Positions 1-7,755 of a stretch of DNA of 13,922 nucleotides are shown in pieces (within the stretch, counting starts at the first letter, position 1; the number at the start of each line of letters is the position of its first letter). The stretch is from an uncultured Spartobacteria bacterium. GTDB taxonomy: Bacteria > Verrucomicrobiota > Verrucomicrobiia > Chthoniobacterales > Terrimicrobiaceae. The notes beneath the pieces are model-generated. The model did no database searches and was not told the origin of the DNA. It was given only the letters and a program-made list of their open reading frames with translations. The stretch is taken from contig CALCJD010000063.1 in the NCBI GenBank assembly GCA_937960895.1, positions 1 through 13,922 on the forward strand, read 5' to 3'. A program made the position numbers and the translations under genes.

Positions 1-139
1 GGGCCGGGCCATTCTATTCACCAAAACAGGGCCGCGCTGACAGCTTTTTCACAGGGTTAGGGGAATGCGGCGCGCCGGGCCCGGGTTCGGTCTTAGGGAA
101 GGTACTGGCATTCAAAGCTTAGCGTTTGCGCGGCTTGTG

Positions 140-197
140 CGGGGACCCCGTCGCGCGGAGCCCCCGGAAATTTCCGGCCGTGCCTGAGGACGGCCGG
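140..197 (+). promoter_or_regulatory. Palindrome-rich leader upstream of glgX
   Basis: Three palindromic elements lie within 60 bases, 50 to 107 bases before the glgX start. The first is CGGGG-A-CCCCG at 140-150. The second is the perfect 14-base palindrome CCGGAAATTTCCGG at 164-177. The third is a hairpin with arms CCGGCCGT (174-181) and ACGGCCGG (190-197) around an 8-base loop. The second and third share bases 174-177, so they cannot both form at once. They may be operators or leader RNA structures, but GC-rich DNA yields palindromes by chance and no convincing -35/-10 pair is visible in 1-246. The rest of 1-246 shows no gene. Confidence 0.3.
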
Positions 198-246
198 ATC
201 GGCGTTCACACGTCCGACGGCCCCCCGGGGCGCGATAGCTTCGCGT

Positions 247-2484
247 ATGACTGAAGTCACCATGGAAAAGAGGGGTGCGGATCCTGCCGAAAATCTGGAC
301 GAAAACTACAGGGCGGGCTCCCCCTTTCCGCAGGGGGCCACCTGGGACGGCGAGGGTGTCAATTTCGCCCTCTTTTCCGAAGAGGCCGAAATGGTCGAAA
401 TCTGTTTCTTCGACCATTCGCAGGACACCACGGAGTCGCGACGTGTTCGCATTCGCGAGCGCACCAATGGCATCTGGCACATTTACCTTCCGGGAATCGC
501 GCCGGGACAACTTTACGCCTACCGGGTCTACGGTCCCTATGAGCCCGGGAAGGGTCTGCGTTTCAATCCGAACAAACTCCTCCTCGATCCCTACGCCAAG
601 GCCATCGGACGGGACATCACCTGGGACGACGCGCTCTTTGGTTACACCATCGGCCACGAGACGGAGGATCTGTCCTTCGACGAACGGGACAGCGCCTTCT
701 GCGCGCCGCTGGGCATCGTGACCGATGACGCCTTCGACTGGGAGGGCGACAAACAGCTGGGCACCCCGTGGCACGACACGGTGATCTACGAAGCCCACGT
801 CAAGGGCCTCACCATGCGCCATCCCGATGTGCCCGAGGAGATGCGCGGAACCTATGCCGCCATCGGATCGCCGCCCATCATCGAATATCTCACCAAACTC
901 GGCATCACTGCCGTCGAGCTCCTGCCGATCCAGTATTTTGCCGACGACCGCCACCTGCAGGAAAAGGGCCTGCACAATTACTGGGGATACAACACGCTTG
1001 GGTTTTTTGCGCCCCATCGGTCCTACGCCGCCAGCAAGGGGCATCCGGCGGACGTGGTCCGGGAGTTCCGGGAAATGGTCAGGGCGCTGCACAAGGCGGG
1101 CATCGAGGTCATTCTCGACGTCGTTTACAACCACACGGCGGAAGGCAATGAGCGCGGACCCACCCTGTCATTCCGCGGCATCGACAACAAGGCCTACTAC
1201 CGCACGGTTGCTGACAATCCGCGCTACTACATGGATTTCACCGGCTGCGGCAACACCCTCAACATGGTGCACCCCCACAGCCTCCAATTCCTCATGGACA
1301 GCCTGCGGTATTGGGTCACCGAAATGCACGTCGACGGCTTTCGCTTCGACCTCGCGGCCGCCCTGGCCCGCTCGCTTTACGACGTGGACCAACTCGGCGC
1401 TTTTTTCACCTCCATCTACCAGGATCCCACCCTGGCCACCACGAAACTCATTGCCGAACCCTGGGACCTCGGCATGGGCGGGTATCAGGTCGGAAAATTC
1501 CCCGTCAACTGGACCGAGTGGAACGGCAAGTTCCGCGACAGCGTCCGCAAGTTCTGGAAGGGCGACATGGGCATGCACGGGGAGATCGCCATGCGCCTTG
1601 CCGGCAGCTCCGATCTCTACGAGCACAGCGGACGGCTGCCCACCGCCAGCATCAATTTCATCACCTGCCACGACGGCTTCACCCTCAACGATCTCGTTTC
1701 CTACAACGAAAAACACAACGAGGCCAACGGGGAGGAAAACCGTGACGGCGCCGGCGACAACGAGAGCTGGAACTGCGGCGCGGAAGGGCCGACGGACGAT
1801 CCCGCCGTGCTCGAATTGCGCGAGCGGCAGAAACGCAACTTCCTCGCCACGCTCCTCCTTTCCCAGGGTGTGCCCATGTTGTGCGCGGGCGATGAAATTT
1901 CCCGCACGCAGGGCGGCAACAACAATGGGTATTGCCAGGACAACGAGATTTCCTGGCTCGACTGGAATCTCGATGACCGCCGCCGGAGCCTTTTCGAATT
2001 CACCGCACGACTCATCAACTACCGCCGCAAGCATCCCAATTTTCACCGCCGCAGTTTTTACGAACTCGATCCGACCGTTTCCCCGCAGGAAAACAACGTC
2101 CAGTGGCTGCGCGCCGACGGACATCACATGGAGGAAAAGGACTGGCAGGAGGGCGGCTGGATGCGCTCGCTCGGCATGCTTCTTCTCGGAACCGCCCCGG
2201 AAATCCGGGACAGCGAGGGCACGCCGCTGGAGGACCACGATTTCCTCATCCTGCTGAACAGCCACCACGAGGACGTCGATTTTGCGCTGCCCAAAAAGCT
2301 CGCCATCAAAAACTGGACCGTGGCCTTTGATACCGCGCGGCCGGATGACGGTCCGGGCACCACGCCCATCGAAAAACGCCATCCGGTGCGGCTCACGGCC
2401 CGGTCCGTGACCGTGCTCAAGCACAAGCGGTCCCGTCGGAAAAAGGGAGCGCAGCCGGGCGCGCCCACCGGAACCGCTTCCTAG
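247..2484 (+). CDS. glgX: Glycogen debranching enzyme (isoamylase-type, GlgX)
   Basis: The 745-residue protein is a GH13 alpha-amylase superfamily enzyme that hydrolyses alpha-1,6 branches of (phosphorylase-trimmed) glycogen in the cytoplasm. An N-terminal CBM48-like beta domain (about 25-120) contains RFNPNKLLLDPYAKAI, typical of isoamylase/GlgX. The catalytic barrel follows, with YEAHVKGLT (181-189), DVVYNH (291-296), DGFRFDLA with the likely nucleophile Asp368, AEPWDLG with the likely acid/base Glu404, and CHDGFTLNDLVSYNEKHN with the transition-state Asp476. FAPHRSYA and GGNNNGYCQDNEI are also GlgX-like. It is somewhat longer than E. coli GlgX, with a Lys/Arg-rich C-terminal tail. The start at 247 is the first ATG, with a second at 262. 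Neither has a good Shine-Dalgarno sequence, so the exact start is uncertain. No other glycogen gene is in the window. The next gene converges on it. Confidence 0.96.
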   Translation: MTEVTMEKRGADPAENLDENYRAGSPFPQGATWDGEGVNFALFSEEAEMVEICFFDHSQDTTESRRVRIRERTNGIWHIYLPGIAPGQLYAYRVYGPYEPGKGLRFNPNKLLLDPYAKAIGRDITWDDALFGYTIGHETEDLSFDERDSAFCAPLGIVTDDAFDWEGDKQLGTPWHDTVIYEAHVKGLTMRHPDVPEEMRGTYAAIGSPPIIEYLTKLGITAVELLPIQYFADDRHLQEKGLHNYWGYNTLGFFAPHRSYAASKGHPADVVREFREMVRALHKAGIEVILDVVYNHTAEGNERGPTLSFRGIDNKAYYRTVADNPRYYMDFTGCGNTLNMVHPHSLQFLMDSLRYWVTEMHVDGFRFDLAAALARSLYDVDQLGAFFTSIYQDPTLATTKLIAEPWDLGMGGYQVGKFPVNWTEWNGKFRDSVRKFWKGDMGMHGEIAMRLAGSSDLYEHSGRLPTASINFITCHDGFTLNDLVSYNEKHNEANGEENRDGAGDNESWNCGAEGPTDDPAVLELRERQKRNFLATLLLSQGVPMLCAGDEISRTQGGNNNGYCQDNEISWLDWNLDDRRRSLFEFTARLINYRRKHPNFHRRSFYELDPTVSPQENNVQWLRADGHHMEEKDWQEGGWMRSLGMLLLGTAPEIRDSEGTPLEDHDFLILLNSHHEDVDFALPKKLAIKNWTVAFDTARPDDGPGTTPIEKRHPVRLTARSVTVLKHKRSRRKKGAQPGAPTGTAS

Positions 2485-2508
2485 AGCCTGTTCGGAGACC
2501 TTGCCGAC

Positions 2509-2574
2509 GCTTGCCGCCGTTCCGGCGCCCAAGCCGGCAAGCCAAGGGGGATCGGCCCGACGCGGGCGCTTTTT
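2509..2574 (+). terminator. Stem-loops and probable terminator after glgX
   Basis: Two structures follow the glgX stop. The first is a stem with arms GCTTGCCG (2509-2516) and CGGCAAGC (2535-2542), whose loop contains a second possible hairpin, CGCCG-TTC-CGGCG. The second is a compact hairpin, GCCCG-ACG-CGGGC (2555-2567), followed by GC and five T residues (2570-2574). The second has the form of a short intrinsic terminator. Its 5-bp stem is short, so efficiency is uncertain. The rest of the 278-base convergent gap shows no gene. Confidence 0.45.
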
Positions 2575-2733
2575 GCCGGGGTGTCCCGTGACAGGACGAT
2601 GGCGCGGGCGCAACCGCGGCGGCACATCGGCCCCGACACTATTGAAAGAGGCTCCGTGAACTGCGCGTCCTGCGCGCATCGGCGGACCGGACTACGTCCC
2701 GGCTCCGCCCTGATGAAAATTTTTTCGGAAGCC

Positions 2734-2758
2734 GCCCGTCCCGTGGTGCGGGAAGGGC
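2734..2758 (-). terminator. Hairpin just after the desaturase stop codon
   Basis: The imperfect stem GCCC-g-TCCCG, loop TGGTG, CGGGA-a-GGGC lies 4 bases past the desaturase stop on the minus strand. It has nine pairs with one mismatch. The minus-strand sequence after it has an A run and then four T residues, but no U tract directly at the stem. It may be a weak terminator or a 3'-end stabiliser. Confidence 0.3.
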
Positions 2759-2762
2759 CGGT

Positions 2763-3917
2763 TTACGCGGCCGAGGGCGGGCCGGAATTCACGATCTGAT
2801 GCGTCTCGATCCACTCGCGCAGGGCCTGGCGCAGGTGGTCGGCGGATTCCTCGAGCTGACGCTTGAGTTCCTTGCGGCGACGGCGGGAGATTTCTCCGCG
2901 GCGTTCGCGGGCCTCGCGATATTCGGCCAGACGGGTTTCCCAGCGGGTCATGGCCTCGTGCATGCGTTCCTGGGTCGTTTGCAGCATCGCGACCAGCGAT
3001 TCGGAGAGGGGCTGGTGGTGACTGGCGAGCCGCTTTTCCAGAAGGAGTTTCTGTTCGGCAATCTGCGCCTTGAGGATGCGTTCCTCGGGAACCGTCCGGA
3101 GCCGGCTCACCAATCCCAGCTTGCTCAGGAGCCAGATCGTCCACTTGGTGGGATCAAACTGCCAGGGCTTCACGCCGTTGCGGTAGTCGTACTGAAACTC
3201 GTGGTGAAAATTGTGGTATCCCTCGCCGAAGGTGAAGAGGGCCATGATGAAACTGTCCCGGGCCGTGCAGTCGCTGGAGTAGGGACGCGAGCCGATCCAG
3301 TGGCAGAGCGAGTTGATGCAAAACGTCATGTGATGCACGAACACGATGCGGGCCACCCCGGCGATGAGAAGGGCCCCGAGAGCCGCCGTCAGGCCGCCCC
3401 AGAGGAATCCGATCAGGGTGGGAACGCCAAACCCCATGAGGAAGGCAAGGGGAATGTAATACTGGTGCTGGAGCCAGGCCATGCGGTCCTTTTGCAGATC
3501 GCGCACCCAGGTGAGCGGCGTGTCGGGACCGGTCCGGAAAAGCAGCCAGCCGATGTGGGCATGGAAGAGACCCTTGGAGATGTCGTAGGGGTCGTCGTCG
3601 TGGTCGACGAACTTGTGATGACGGCGGTGGTCCGCCGCCCAGGCCAGCGCCGAGCCTTCAAAGGCGGCGGCCCCGAAAAGCAGCGTGAACAATTTGACCG
3701 GCCACTTTGCCTGAAAGGTCAGGTGCGAGAACAGCCGGTGATAACCGAGTGTGATACTGAGCCCCGTGGCAATGAAGAAGAGGACAAAGAGGGTGATTTG
3801 AAACGTATCGAGACCGTAATGCCAGATGTAGGCGGGAACTGCGATAACTGTGGTGAGGAACGTGGTGGTGAGGAACAGGCAATTCGCCCATCTCACCTTG
3901 TAAGGGAACTTTAACAT
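2763..3917 (-). CDS. Acyl-CoA/acyl-lipid desaturase (Delta9, membrane di-iron) with coiled-coil tail
   Basis: The 384-residue integral membrane protein should introduce a double bond into saturated fatty acyl chains using O2 and a di-iron centre. The three histidine boxes of the stearoyl-CoA desaturase family are intact: HRLFSH (60-65), HRRHH (97-101) and HNFHH (235-239). The extra NxxxH ligand pair is also visible in NSLCH (202-206). Hydrophobic segments at about 12-32, 38-58, 74-93, 155-175 and 178-198 match the family topology. From about residue 272 to the end a charged helical tail rich in Glu, Arg, Lys and Leu looks like a coiled coil. I recall similar tails in some bacterial desaturases but not in the minimal enzymes. 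The start MLKFPYKVRWANC leads straight into the first membrane helix. It lies 103 bases after the helicase on the same strand, separated by a strong hairpin, so it may have its own promoter. Confidence 0.93.
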   Translation of the reverse strand: MLKFPYKVRWANCLFLTTTFLTTVIAVPAYIWHYGLDTFQITLFVLFFIATGLSITLGYHRLFSHLTFQAKWPVKLFTLLFGAAAFEGSALAWAADHRRHHKFVDHDDDPYDISKGLFHAHIGWLLFRTGPDTPLTWVRDLQKDRMAWLQHQYYIPLAFLMGFGVPTLIGFLWGGLTAALGALLIAGVARIVFVHHMTFCINSLCHWIGSRPYSSDCTARDSFIMALFTFGEGYHNFHHEFQYDYRNGVKPWQFDPTKWTIWLLSKLGLVSRLRTVPEERILKAQIAEQKLLLEKRLASHHQPLSESLVAMLQTTQERMHEAMTRWETRLAEYREARERRGEISRRRRKELKRQLEESADHLRQALREWIETHQIVNSGPPSAA

Positions 3918-3967
3918 TTGGAAGGCGTCAACCTACACGCGTCAGGGCGGCTGGCTACTGATTTTTT

Positions 3968-4007
3968 CAGGGGGAACGGCGGAATCTGCGATTCCCACCG
4001 TTCCCTG
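3968..4007 (-). terminator. Strong hairpin between helicase and desaturase genes
   Basis: A 40-base inverted repeat starts 13 bases after the helicase stop on the minus strand. The outer arms CAGGGAACGG and CCGTTCCC(CC)TG pair over ten bases with a two-base bulge. The inner arms GGAATC and GATTCC pair over six bases around a GCA loop. No U tract follows on the minus strand; there are six A residues instead. It is not a canonical intrinsic terminator, but it may end or stabilise the purN-helicase message and so separate the desaturase from it. Confidence 0.4.
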
Positions 4008-4020
4008 TGCCAGACTGTCC

Positions 4021-6024
4021 CTATTGGGCGGCAAGTTGTGCGCGCAGCCGCGCAAATTGCGCCGCCACGTCCTCCTCCTCCATCGGGCGGCTCATGATTT
4101 CCTCGTAGGTTTCCTCAACCACTTGGTCGCCACGCATTTCCTGAAGAAACGGACTCGGCCGGCAGTGCATCGTGCTGCCGAATTTGGCCCGTCCGCGGCA
4201 CCACGTCACCACGAGGGTCTGCATGGCGCGGGTGATGCCGACATAAAACAGACGCCGTTCCTCGTCCACGGTGCCTTCCGTCTTGGAACGTTCGTGCGGG
4301 AGGAGTCCGTCCTCCGCCCCGACCAGAAAGACATGCGGAAATTCCAGCCCCTTCGCCGCGTGCATGGTGATGAGGGTGACGCCGCGGGTTTCCTCCTTGT
4401 CCTCCTCCCGCTCGCGATCCAGGGCGATCTCGTCGAGGAAGGTCTGCAGCGGGTTTTCCTTCCGCGAGCGCTTCTGGTGCTCGGCCAGCGCGCGGAGCAT
4501 TTCCTTCACGTTTTCCTCGCGGTTGAGCGCCTCGTCGGCGGTTTTGCACGACCGCTTGAGGTCCTCAATGTATCCGCAGTTGGCCAGCATCGTGGACACG
4601 ATCTCCGCGACATCGGCGTCCGGCGTGCGGACCCGGATGCGGGTGGCTTCGATTTCGTCGGTGAAGGCGCGAATGGCCTCGGCGGTCTTTCGCGTGCAAC
4701 CCTCAAGGTGCTCCGGATGCCGCAGCGCCTCGAAGAGCGGGATGTTGCGCTCGGTGGAAAAGGCCAGCGCGAGTTCCACCGTGGTGGGACCGATGCCGCG
4801 CGGGGGCGTGTTGATGATGCGCAGCAGGGCGGGATCGTCCTCGGGATTGAGCAGGGTGGTGATGTAGGCTGTGACGTCCTTGATCTCGCGCCGCTCGAAG
4901 AAGCTCTTTCCGCCCACGAGCCGGTAGGGAATCTTGTGTTTGCGAAGGTTCTCCTCCAGCAGCCGTGACTGGGCGTTCATGCGGTAAATGACCGCAAAAT
5001 GCTCCCAGGGGAGTTTGTCGGAGTTGCGGTGCGCGGCGATTTCCTGCACCACAAATTCCGCCTCCTTGCGGTCGTCGGGCATGGCGATGATGCGCACCGG
5101 TTCGCCGCCCTCGCGCGGACTCCAGAGGTTTTTGCCGCGGCGGCGGGGATTGTTTTTGATGACGCGGTTGGCCGCGCCAAGGATCGCGTTGGTGCTGCGG
5201 TAATTTTGCTCGAGGCGGATGATGCGCGGATTCGGAAAATGCCGCTCGAATTCGAGAATGTTCGACATCTCGGCCCCCCGCCAGCCGTAGATGCTCTGGT
5301 CGTCGTCGCCGACCACGCAGACATTGGGCGGATTGCCGGAGGCGAGATGGCTGACGAGCTGCAGCTGCAGGTTGTTGGTGTCCTGAAACTCGTCCACCAA
5401 CAGGTGTTTGATCCGGGCCCGCCACTTGGCGCGCACCTCGCTGTTGCCGTCCAAGAGCTCGACCGTCTTGCGCAGCAGATCGTCGAAATCCATGGCGTTG
5501 AGCGCCCGCAGCTCCTGGTCGTAACGATGGTGTACCGCCCCGATCAGCGAGGTCGTGTCGATCGGCCAGCCGTTGTTCTTGGCCTTGCTGATCATGTTCT
5601 TCGCGAGATTGGGATCGAGCTTCTCGTCCTTTGCGCAGACGCGGGTGATGATTTTTTTGATCAGCCCCATCTGGTCGCTCTCGTCGAAGATGGAAAAATT
5701 GGACTTGTAGCCGAGATGGTGGGCGTCGGCGCGCAGAATGCGCACGCAGAGGGCGTGAAAGGTCGACGCGGTGACCTGCTTGGCCTCGTCGGGATCGACC
5801 ATGCCCGCGATGCGTTCCTTCATTTCCCGCGCCGCCTTGTTGGTGAAGGTGACGGCAAGAATTCCGGACGGATCGGCGCCCTGGGAGATCAGGTAGGCGA
5901 TGCGCGCGGTGATGGTGCGGGTTTTTCCCGTGCCGGCCCCGGCCAGAATCAGCATGGGGCCGGTCTCGTGGTAAACGGCTTCGAGCTGCTCGGGATTGAG
6001 GTCAAAAAGACGAAAACGGCTCAC
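4021..6024 (-). CDS. Superfamily 1 DNA helicase, Rep/UvrD/PcrA family
   Basis: The 667-residue protein is an ATP-dependent 3'-5' DNA helicase/translocase for replication or repair. Motifs in order: the Q-motif region LNPEQLEAV; Walker A AGAGTGKT (28-35); FTNKAAREMKER; Walker B DEFQDTN (211-217); VVGDDDQSIYGWRGA (237-251); LEQNYRST (271-278); then TMHAAKGLEF and EERRLFYVGITRA near the C-terminus. The length, the DDDQSIY motif and the lack of the long UvrD/PcrA C-terminal tail resemble E. coli Rep more than UvrD, but I do not assign a subfamily. An in-frame reading runs further upstream, but that part is the purN gene in another frame. I chose the GTG at 6024 because the protein then begins MSRFRLFDLNPEQ, as in the family. 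Its GTG overlaps the purN stop by four bases (GTGA), which suggests translational coupling. Confidence 0.93.
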   Translation of the reverse strand: MSRFRLFDLNPEQLEAVYHETGPMLILAGAGTGKTRTITARIAYLISQGADPSGILAVTFTNKAAREMKERIAGMVDPDEAKQVTASTFHALCVRILRADAHHLGYKSNFSIFDESDQMGLIKKIITRVCAKDEKLDPNLAKNMISKAKNNGWPIDTTSLIGAVHHRYDQELRALNAMDFDDLLRKTVELLDGNSEVRAKWRARIKHLLVDEFQDTNNLQLQLVSHLASGNPPNVCVVGDDDQSIYGWRGAEMSNILEFERHFPNPRIIRLEQNYRSTNAILGAANRVIKNNPRRRGKNLWSPREGGEPVRIIAMPDDRKEAEFVVQEIAAHRNSDKLPWEHFAVIYRMNAQSRLLEENLRKHKIPYRLVGGKSFFERREIKDVTAYITTLLNPEDDPALLRIINTPPRGIGPTTVELALAFSTERNIPLFEALRHPEHLEGCTRKTAEAIRAFTDEIEATRIRVRTPDADVAEIVSTMLANCGYIEDLKRSCKTADEALNREENVKEMLRALAEHQKRSRKENPLQTFLDEIALDREREEDKEETRGVTLITMHAAKGLEFPHVFLVGAEDGLLPHERSKTEGTVDEERRLFYVGITRAMQTLVVTWCRGRAKFGSTMHCRPSPFLQEMRGDQVVEETYEEIMSRPMEEEDVAAQFARLRAQLAAQ

Positions 6025-6638
6025 GAAAGGTGATAGGGTGGTTGGGGAATTTCGGGATGGGTCCGTGCAAACAGCGCGATGACTTCGGGATACAGGCGGT
6101 GTTCCTGGACCTGGATCCGGGCATGCAGCGTTTCCGCGGTGTCTTCGGGCAAAACCGGAACCTCGGCCTGCGCGATGATCTCCCCGGTGTCCATGCCGGC
6201 GTCCACAAAATGGACGGTGCAGCCGGTGACCTTTTCGCCGGCCTCCAGGGCCTGCTTCCACGCCTCGAGACCGGGAAACTTCGGCAGCAGCGAGGGATGG
6301 ATGTTGATGATGCGGCGCGGAAACGCCTCCAGCATGGGCGCCTTGATCATGCGCATGTAGCCGGCGAGCACGACGAGGTCGACGCGGGCCTCCCTGAGCA
6401 GGGCCACCTGCGTTTGCTCGACCTCCGGCGACAGCCGGGTGCGATATTTCGGATCGGCCACCGTCGCGGTGGGCAGTCCGGCCCCGGCCGCGTAACCGAG
6501 AATGCCCGCGCCCGGGACGTCGGAAATCACCAGGGCGATCTCCGCATCCAGCCGCCCGGACCGGATGGCTTCCAGCACCGCGCGAAAATTCGAACCCTTG
6601 CCGGATCCGAGAACACCCAGTCGAATTTTTTGCTGCAT
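6021..6638 (-). CDS. purN: Phosphoribosylglycinamide formyltransferase (GART)
   Basis: The 205-residue cytoplasmic enzyme transfers the formyl group of 10-formyl-tetrahydrofolate to glycinamide ribonucleotide in de novo purine synthesis. The phosphate-binding loop GVLGSGKGSNFRAV lies at residues 8-21. The catalytic residues are visible: Asn112 and His114 in INIHPSLLP, and Asp150 in VHFVDAGMDTG, matching Asn106, His108 and Asp144 of the E. coli enzyme. The length is normal for PurN. The start MQQKIRLGVLGSG was chosen because longer in-frame readings add sequence with no counterpart in the family. No strong Shine-Dalgarno sequence precedes it. It is the first gene of a probable two-gene unit with the helicase and is divergent from ispA. 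No other pur gene is near. Confidence 0.95.
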   Translation of the reverse strand: MQQKIRLGVLGSGKGSNFRAVLEAIRSGRLDAEIALVISDVPGAGILGYAAGAGLPTATVADPKYRTRLSPEVEQTQVALLREARVDLVVLAGYMRMIKAPMLEAFPRRIINIHPSLLPKFPGLEAWKQALEAGEKVTGCTVHFVDAGMDTGEIIAQAEVPVLPEDTAETLHARIQVQEHRLYPEVIALFARTHPEIPQPPYHLS

Positions 6639-6778
6639 CGTCGCGCGATGATGGCGGGGTGTCGCGAACAGTAAAGATTTTCGATTTTCGAATTTTTCGC
6701 CCCGTGCGAAACCGGAAATCCGCACCGGAGATTCGGGATGGCGGCGGAACGAAAATCCATCTAGTAGATGGGCGCCCG
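6639..6778. promoter_or_regulatory. Divergent purN/ispA promoter region with ATTTTCG repeats
   Basis: This 140-base gap between two divergent starts must hold promoters for both genes unless they lie within the reading frames. It contains an AT-richer island at 6677-6699 made of ATTTTCG, ATTTTCG and AATTTTTCG in tandem. On the minus strand TTTACT (6670-6675), 32 bases before the purN ATG, could serve as a -10 element. I could not find a matching -35 at standard spacing. Confidence 0.3.
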
Positions 6779-7660
6779 ATGAGCCTGGAATTGTATTTGA
6801 AGGAACGGTCGAAGACCGTTGACGCCGCCCTGGATCGTTTTTTGCCGAAGGCTTCCGTGAAGCCGGCGACGATTCACAGGGCGATGCGCTACAGCCTTTT
6901 TGCCGGCGGAAAACGCCTGCGGCCCATCCTGTGCCTGGCCGCCGCGGAGGCCTGCGGAGGGTCCGGGGACCGCGCCCTGCCCGCCGCCTGCGCGGTGGAA
7001 TGCATTCATACCTATTCGCTCATCCATGACGATCTGCCGTGCATGGACGACGATGATTTTCGGCGCGGACGTCCCACTTCGCACAAGGTGTTCGGCGAGG
7101 GCATTGCCGTGTTGGCCGGGGACGCGCTGCTCACCCAGGCATTTGAAATTCTCGGCGCCGCGCCGGAGACCGCCCGCTACAAAATCCGCGATCTGCTGCG
7201 CGAACTTTCCTTCGCCGCCGGCAGCCGCAAGCTCATTGCCGGTCAGGTCGCCGATCTCGAGGGGGAGGGGAAAAAATCCACCCGCGCCGAACTGCGTTTC
7301 ATTCACGAATGCAAAACCGCCGCCATGATCGTGGTGAGCCTGCGCCTGGGCGCCATGAGCGCCAATGCGACCCCCGCCCGGCTCGGGGCCCTGACCGCCT
7401 TCGGCCGGAACCTCGGCCTGGCCTTCCAGGTCATTGACGACATTCTCGACATCACCCAGACCAGCGAAAAACTCGGCAAAAGCGCGGGCAAGGACATCGC
7501 CGCGCAAAAAACCACCTACCCCGCGCTGATCGGACTCGAAGCCGCCCGCAAGGAGGCGCGGCGCCTGACCAAAGCCGCCCATAAGGCCCTCCACCCCCTG
7601 GGCTCCAAGGCCGCCCGGCTCCACGAAATCGCCGACTACCTGCTCGACAGAGAGTTTTGA
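6779..7660 (+). CDS. ispA: Farnesyl diphosphate synthase (polyprenyl synthetase, IspA-type)
   Basis: The 293-residue enzyme condenses isopentenyl diphosphate with allylic diphosphates to make C15 (possibly C20) isoprenoid precursors for quinones, carotenoids or undecaprenyl phosphate. Visible motifs: GGKRLRP (43-49); first aspartate-rich motif DDLPCMDDDD (84-93) with the insertion typical of bacterial enzymes; RRGRPT; GDALLTQAFEIL; second aspartate-rich motif DDILD (220-224). Tyr79 lies five residues before the first motif, as in E. coli IspA, which favours a short-chain product; GGPP synthesis is not excluded. The length is close to E. coli IspA (299). I chose the ATG at 6779 because the earlier in-frame GTG adds about 40 low-similarity residues encoded in the purN promoter region. 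No other isoprenoid gene such as dxs or xseB adjoins it. Confidence 0.93.
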   Translation: MSLELYLKERSKTVDAALDRFLPKASVKPATIHRAMRYSLFAGGKRLRPILCLAAAEACGGSGDRALPAACAVECIHTYSLIHDDLPCMDDDDFRRGRPTSHKVFGEGIAVLAGDALLTQAFEILGAAPETARYKIRDLLRELSFAAGSRKLIAGQVADLEGEGKKSTRAELRFIHECKTAAMIVVSLRLGAMSANATPARLGALTAFGRNLGLAFQVIDDILDITQTSEKLGKSAGKDIAAQKTTYPALIGLEAARKEARRLTKAAHKALHPLGSKAARLHEIADYLLDREF

Positions 7661-7687
7661 GGAAAACGCCGAACAGCCTCGCAGGCG

Positions 7688-7755
7688 CCGACGTCGGGAG
7701 GCGGGGCGGGAAAGGCGGAAATCGGAAACGAAAATTCAGCACGCCGAAGCGTGAA
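7688..7755 (-). repeat. Intergenic repeat, copy A (hairpin plus pyrimidine tract)
   Basis: Read on the minus strand, this stretch is TCACGCTTCGGCGTG, CTGAATT, GTTTCCG, TTTCC, TTTCCC, CCGCCTCC and CGTCGG in order. The same blocks occur in the same order at 13858-13922 on the plus strand. The hairpin CACGC-TTCG-GCGTG (7740-7753) has a C(UUCG)G tetraloop on the minus strand. The palindrome CCGACGTCGG (7688-7697) marks the far end. It lies past the 3' end of the minus-strand secreted-protein gene and also follows ispA on the other strand. Confidence 0.75.

Noticed and set aside
47..56. DnaA-box-like TTTTTCACA
   Set aside because: It is a single imperfect match with no cluster, no AT-rich unwinding region and no dnaA or dnaN nearby.
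112..1134. Long open frame on the minus strand opposite glgX
   Set aside because: It is antisense to a gene with intact GH13 motifs, has no recognisable domain and is explained by GC-rich codon bias.
2581..2799. Possible 72-residue gene in the glgX-desaturase gap
   Set aside because: It has no ribosome site or recognisable domain, and it overlaps the desaturase 3' end.
2799..3914. 371-codon open frame opposite the desaturase
   Set aside because: It is antisense to the histidine-box gene and has no recognisable features.
4999..6033. 344-codon open frame opposite the helicase
   Set aside because: It is an antisense shadow of conserved helicase motifs with no start signal or domain.
6025..6261. 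N-terminal extension of the helicase reading into purN
   Set aside because: These codons are the purN gene in another frame; the family N-terminus begins at the GTG at 6024.
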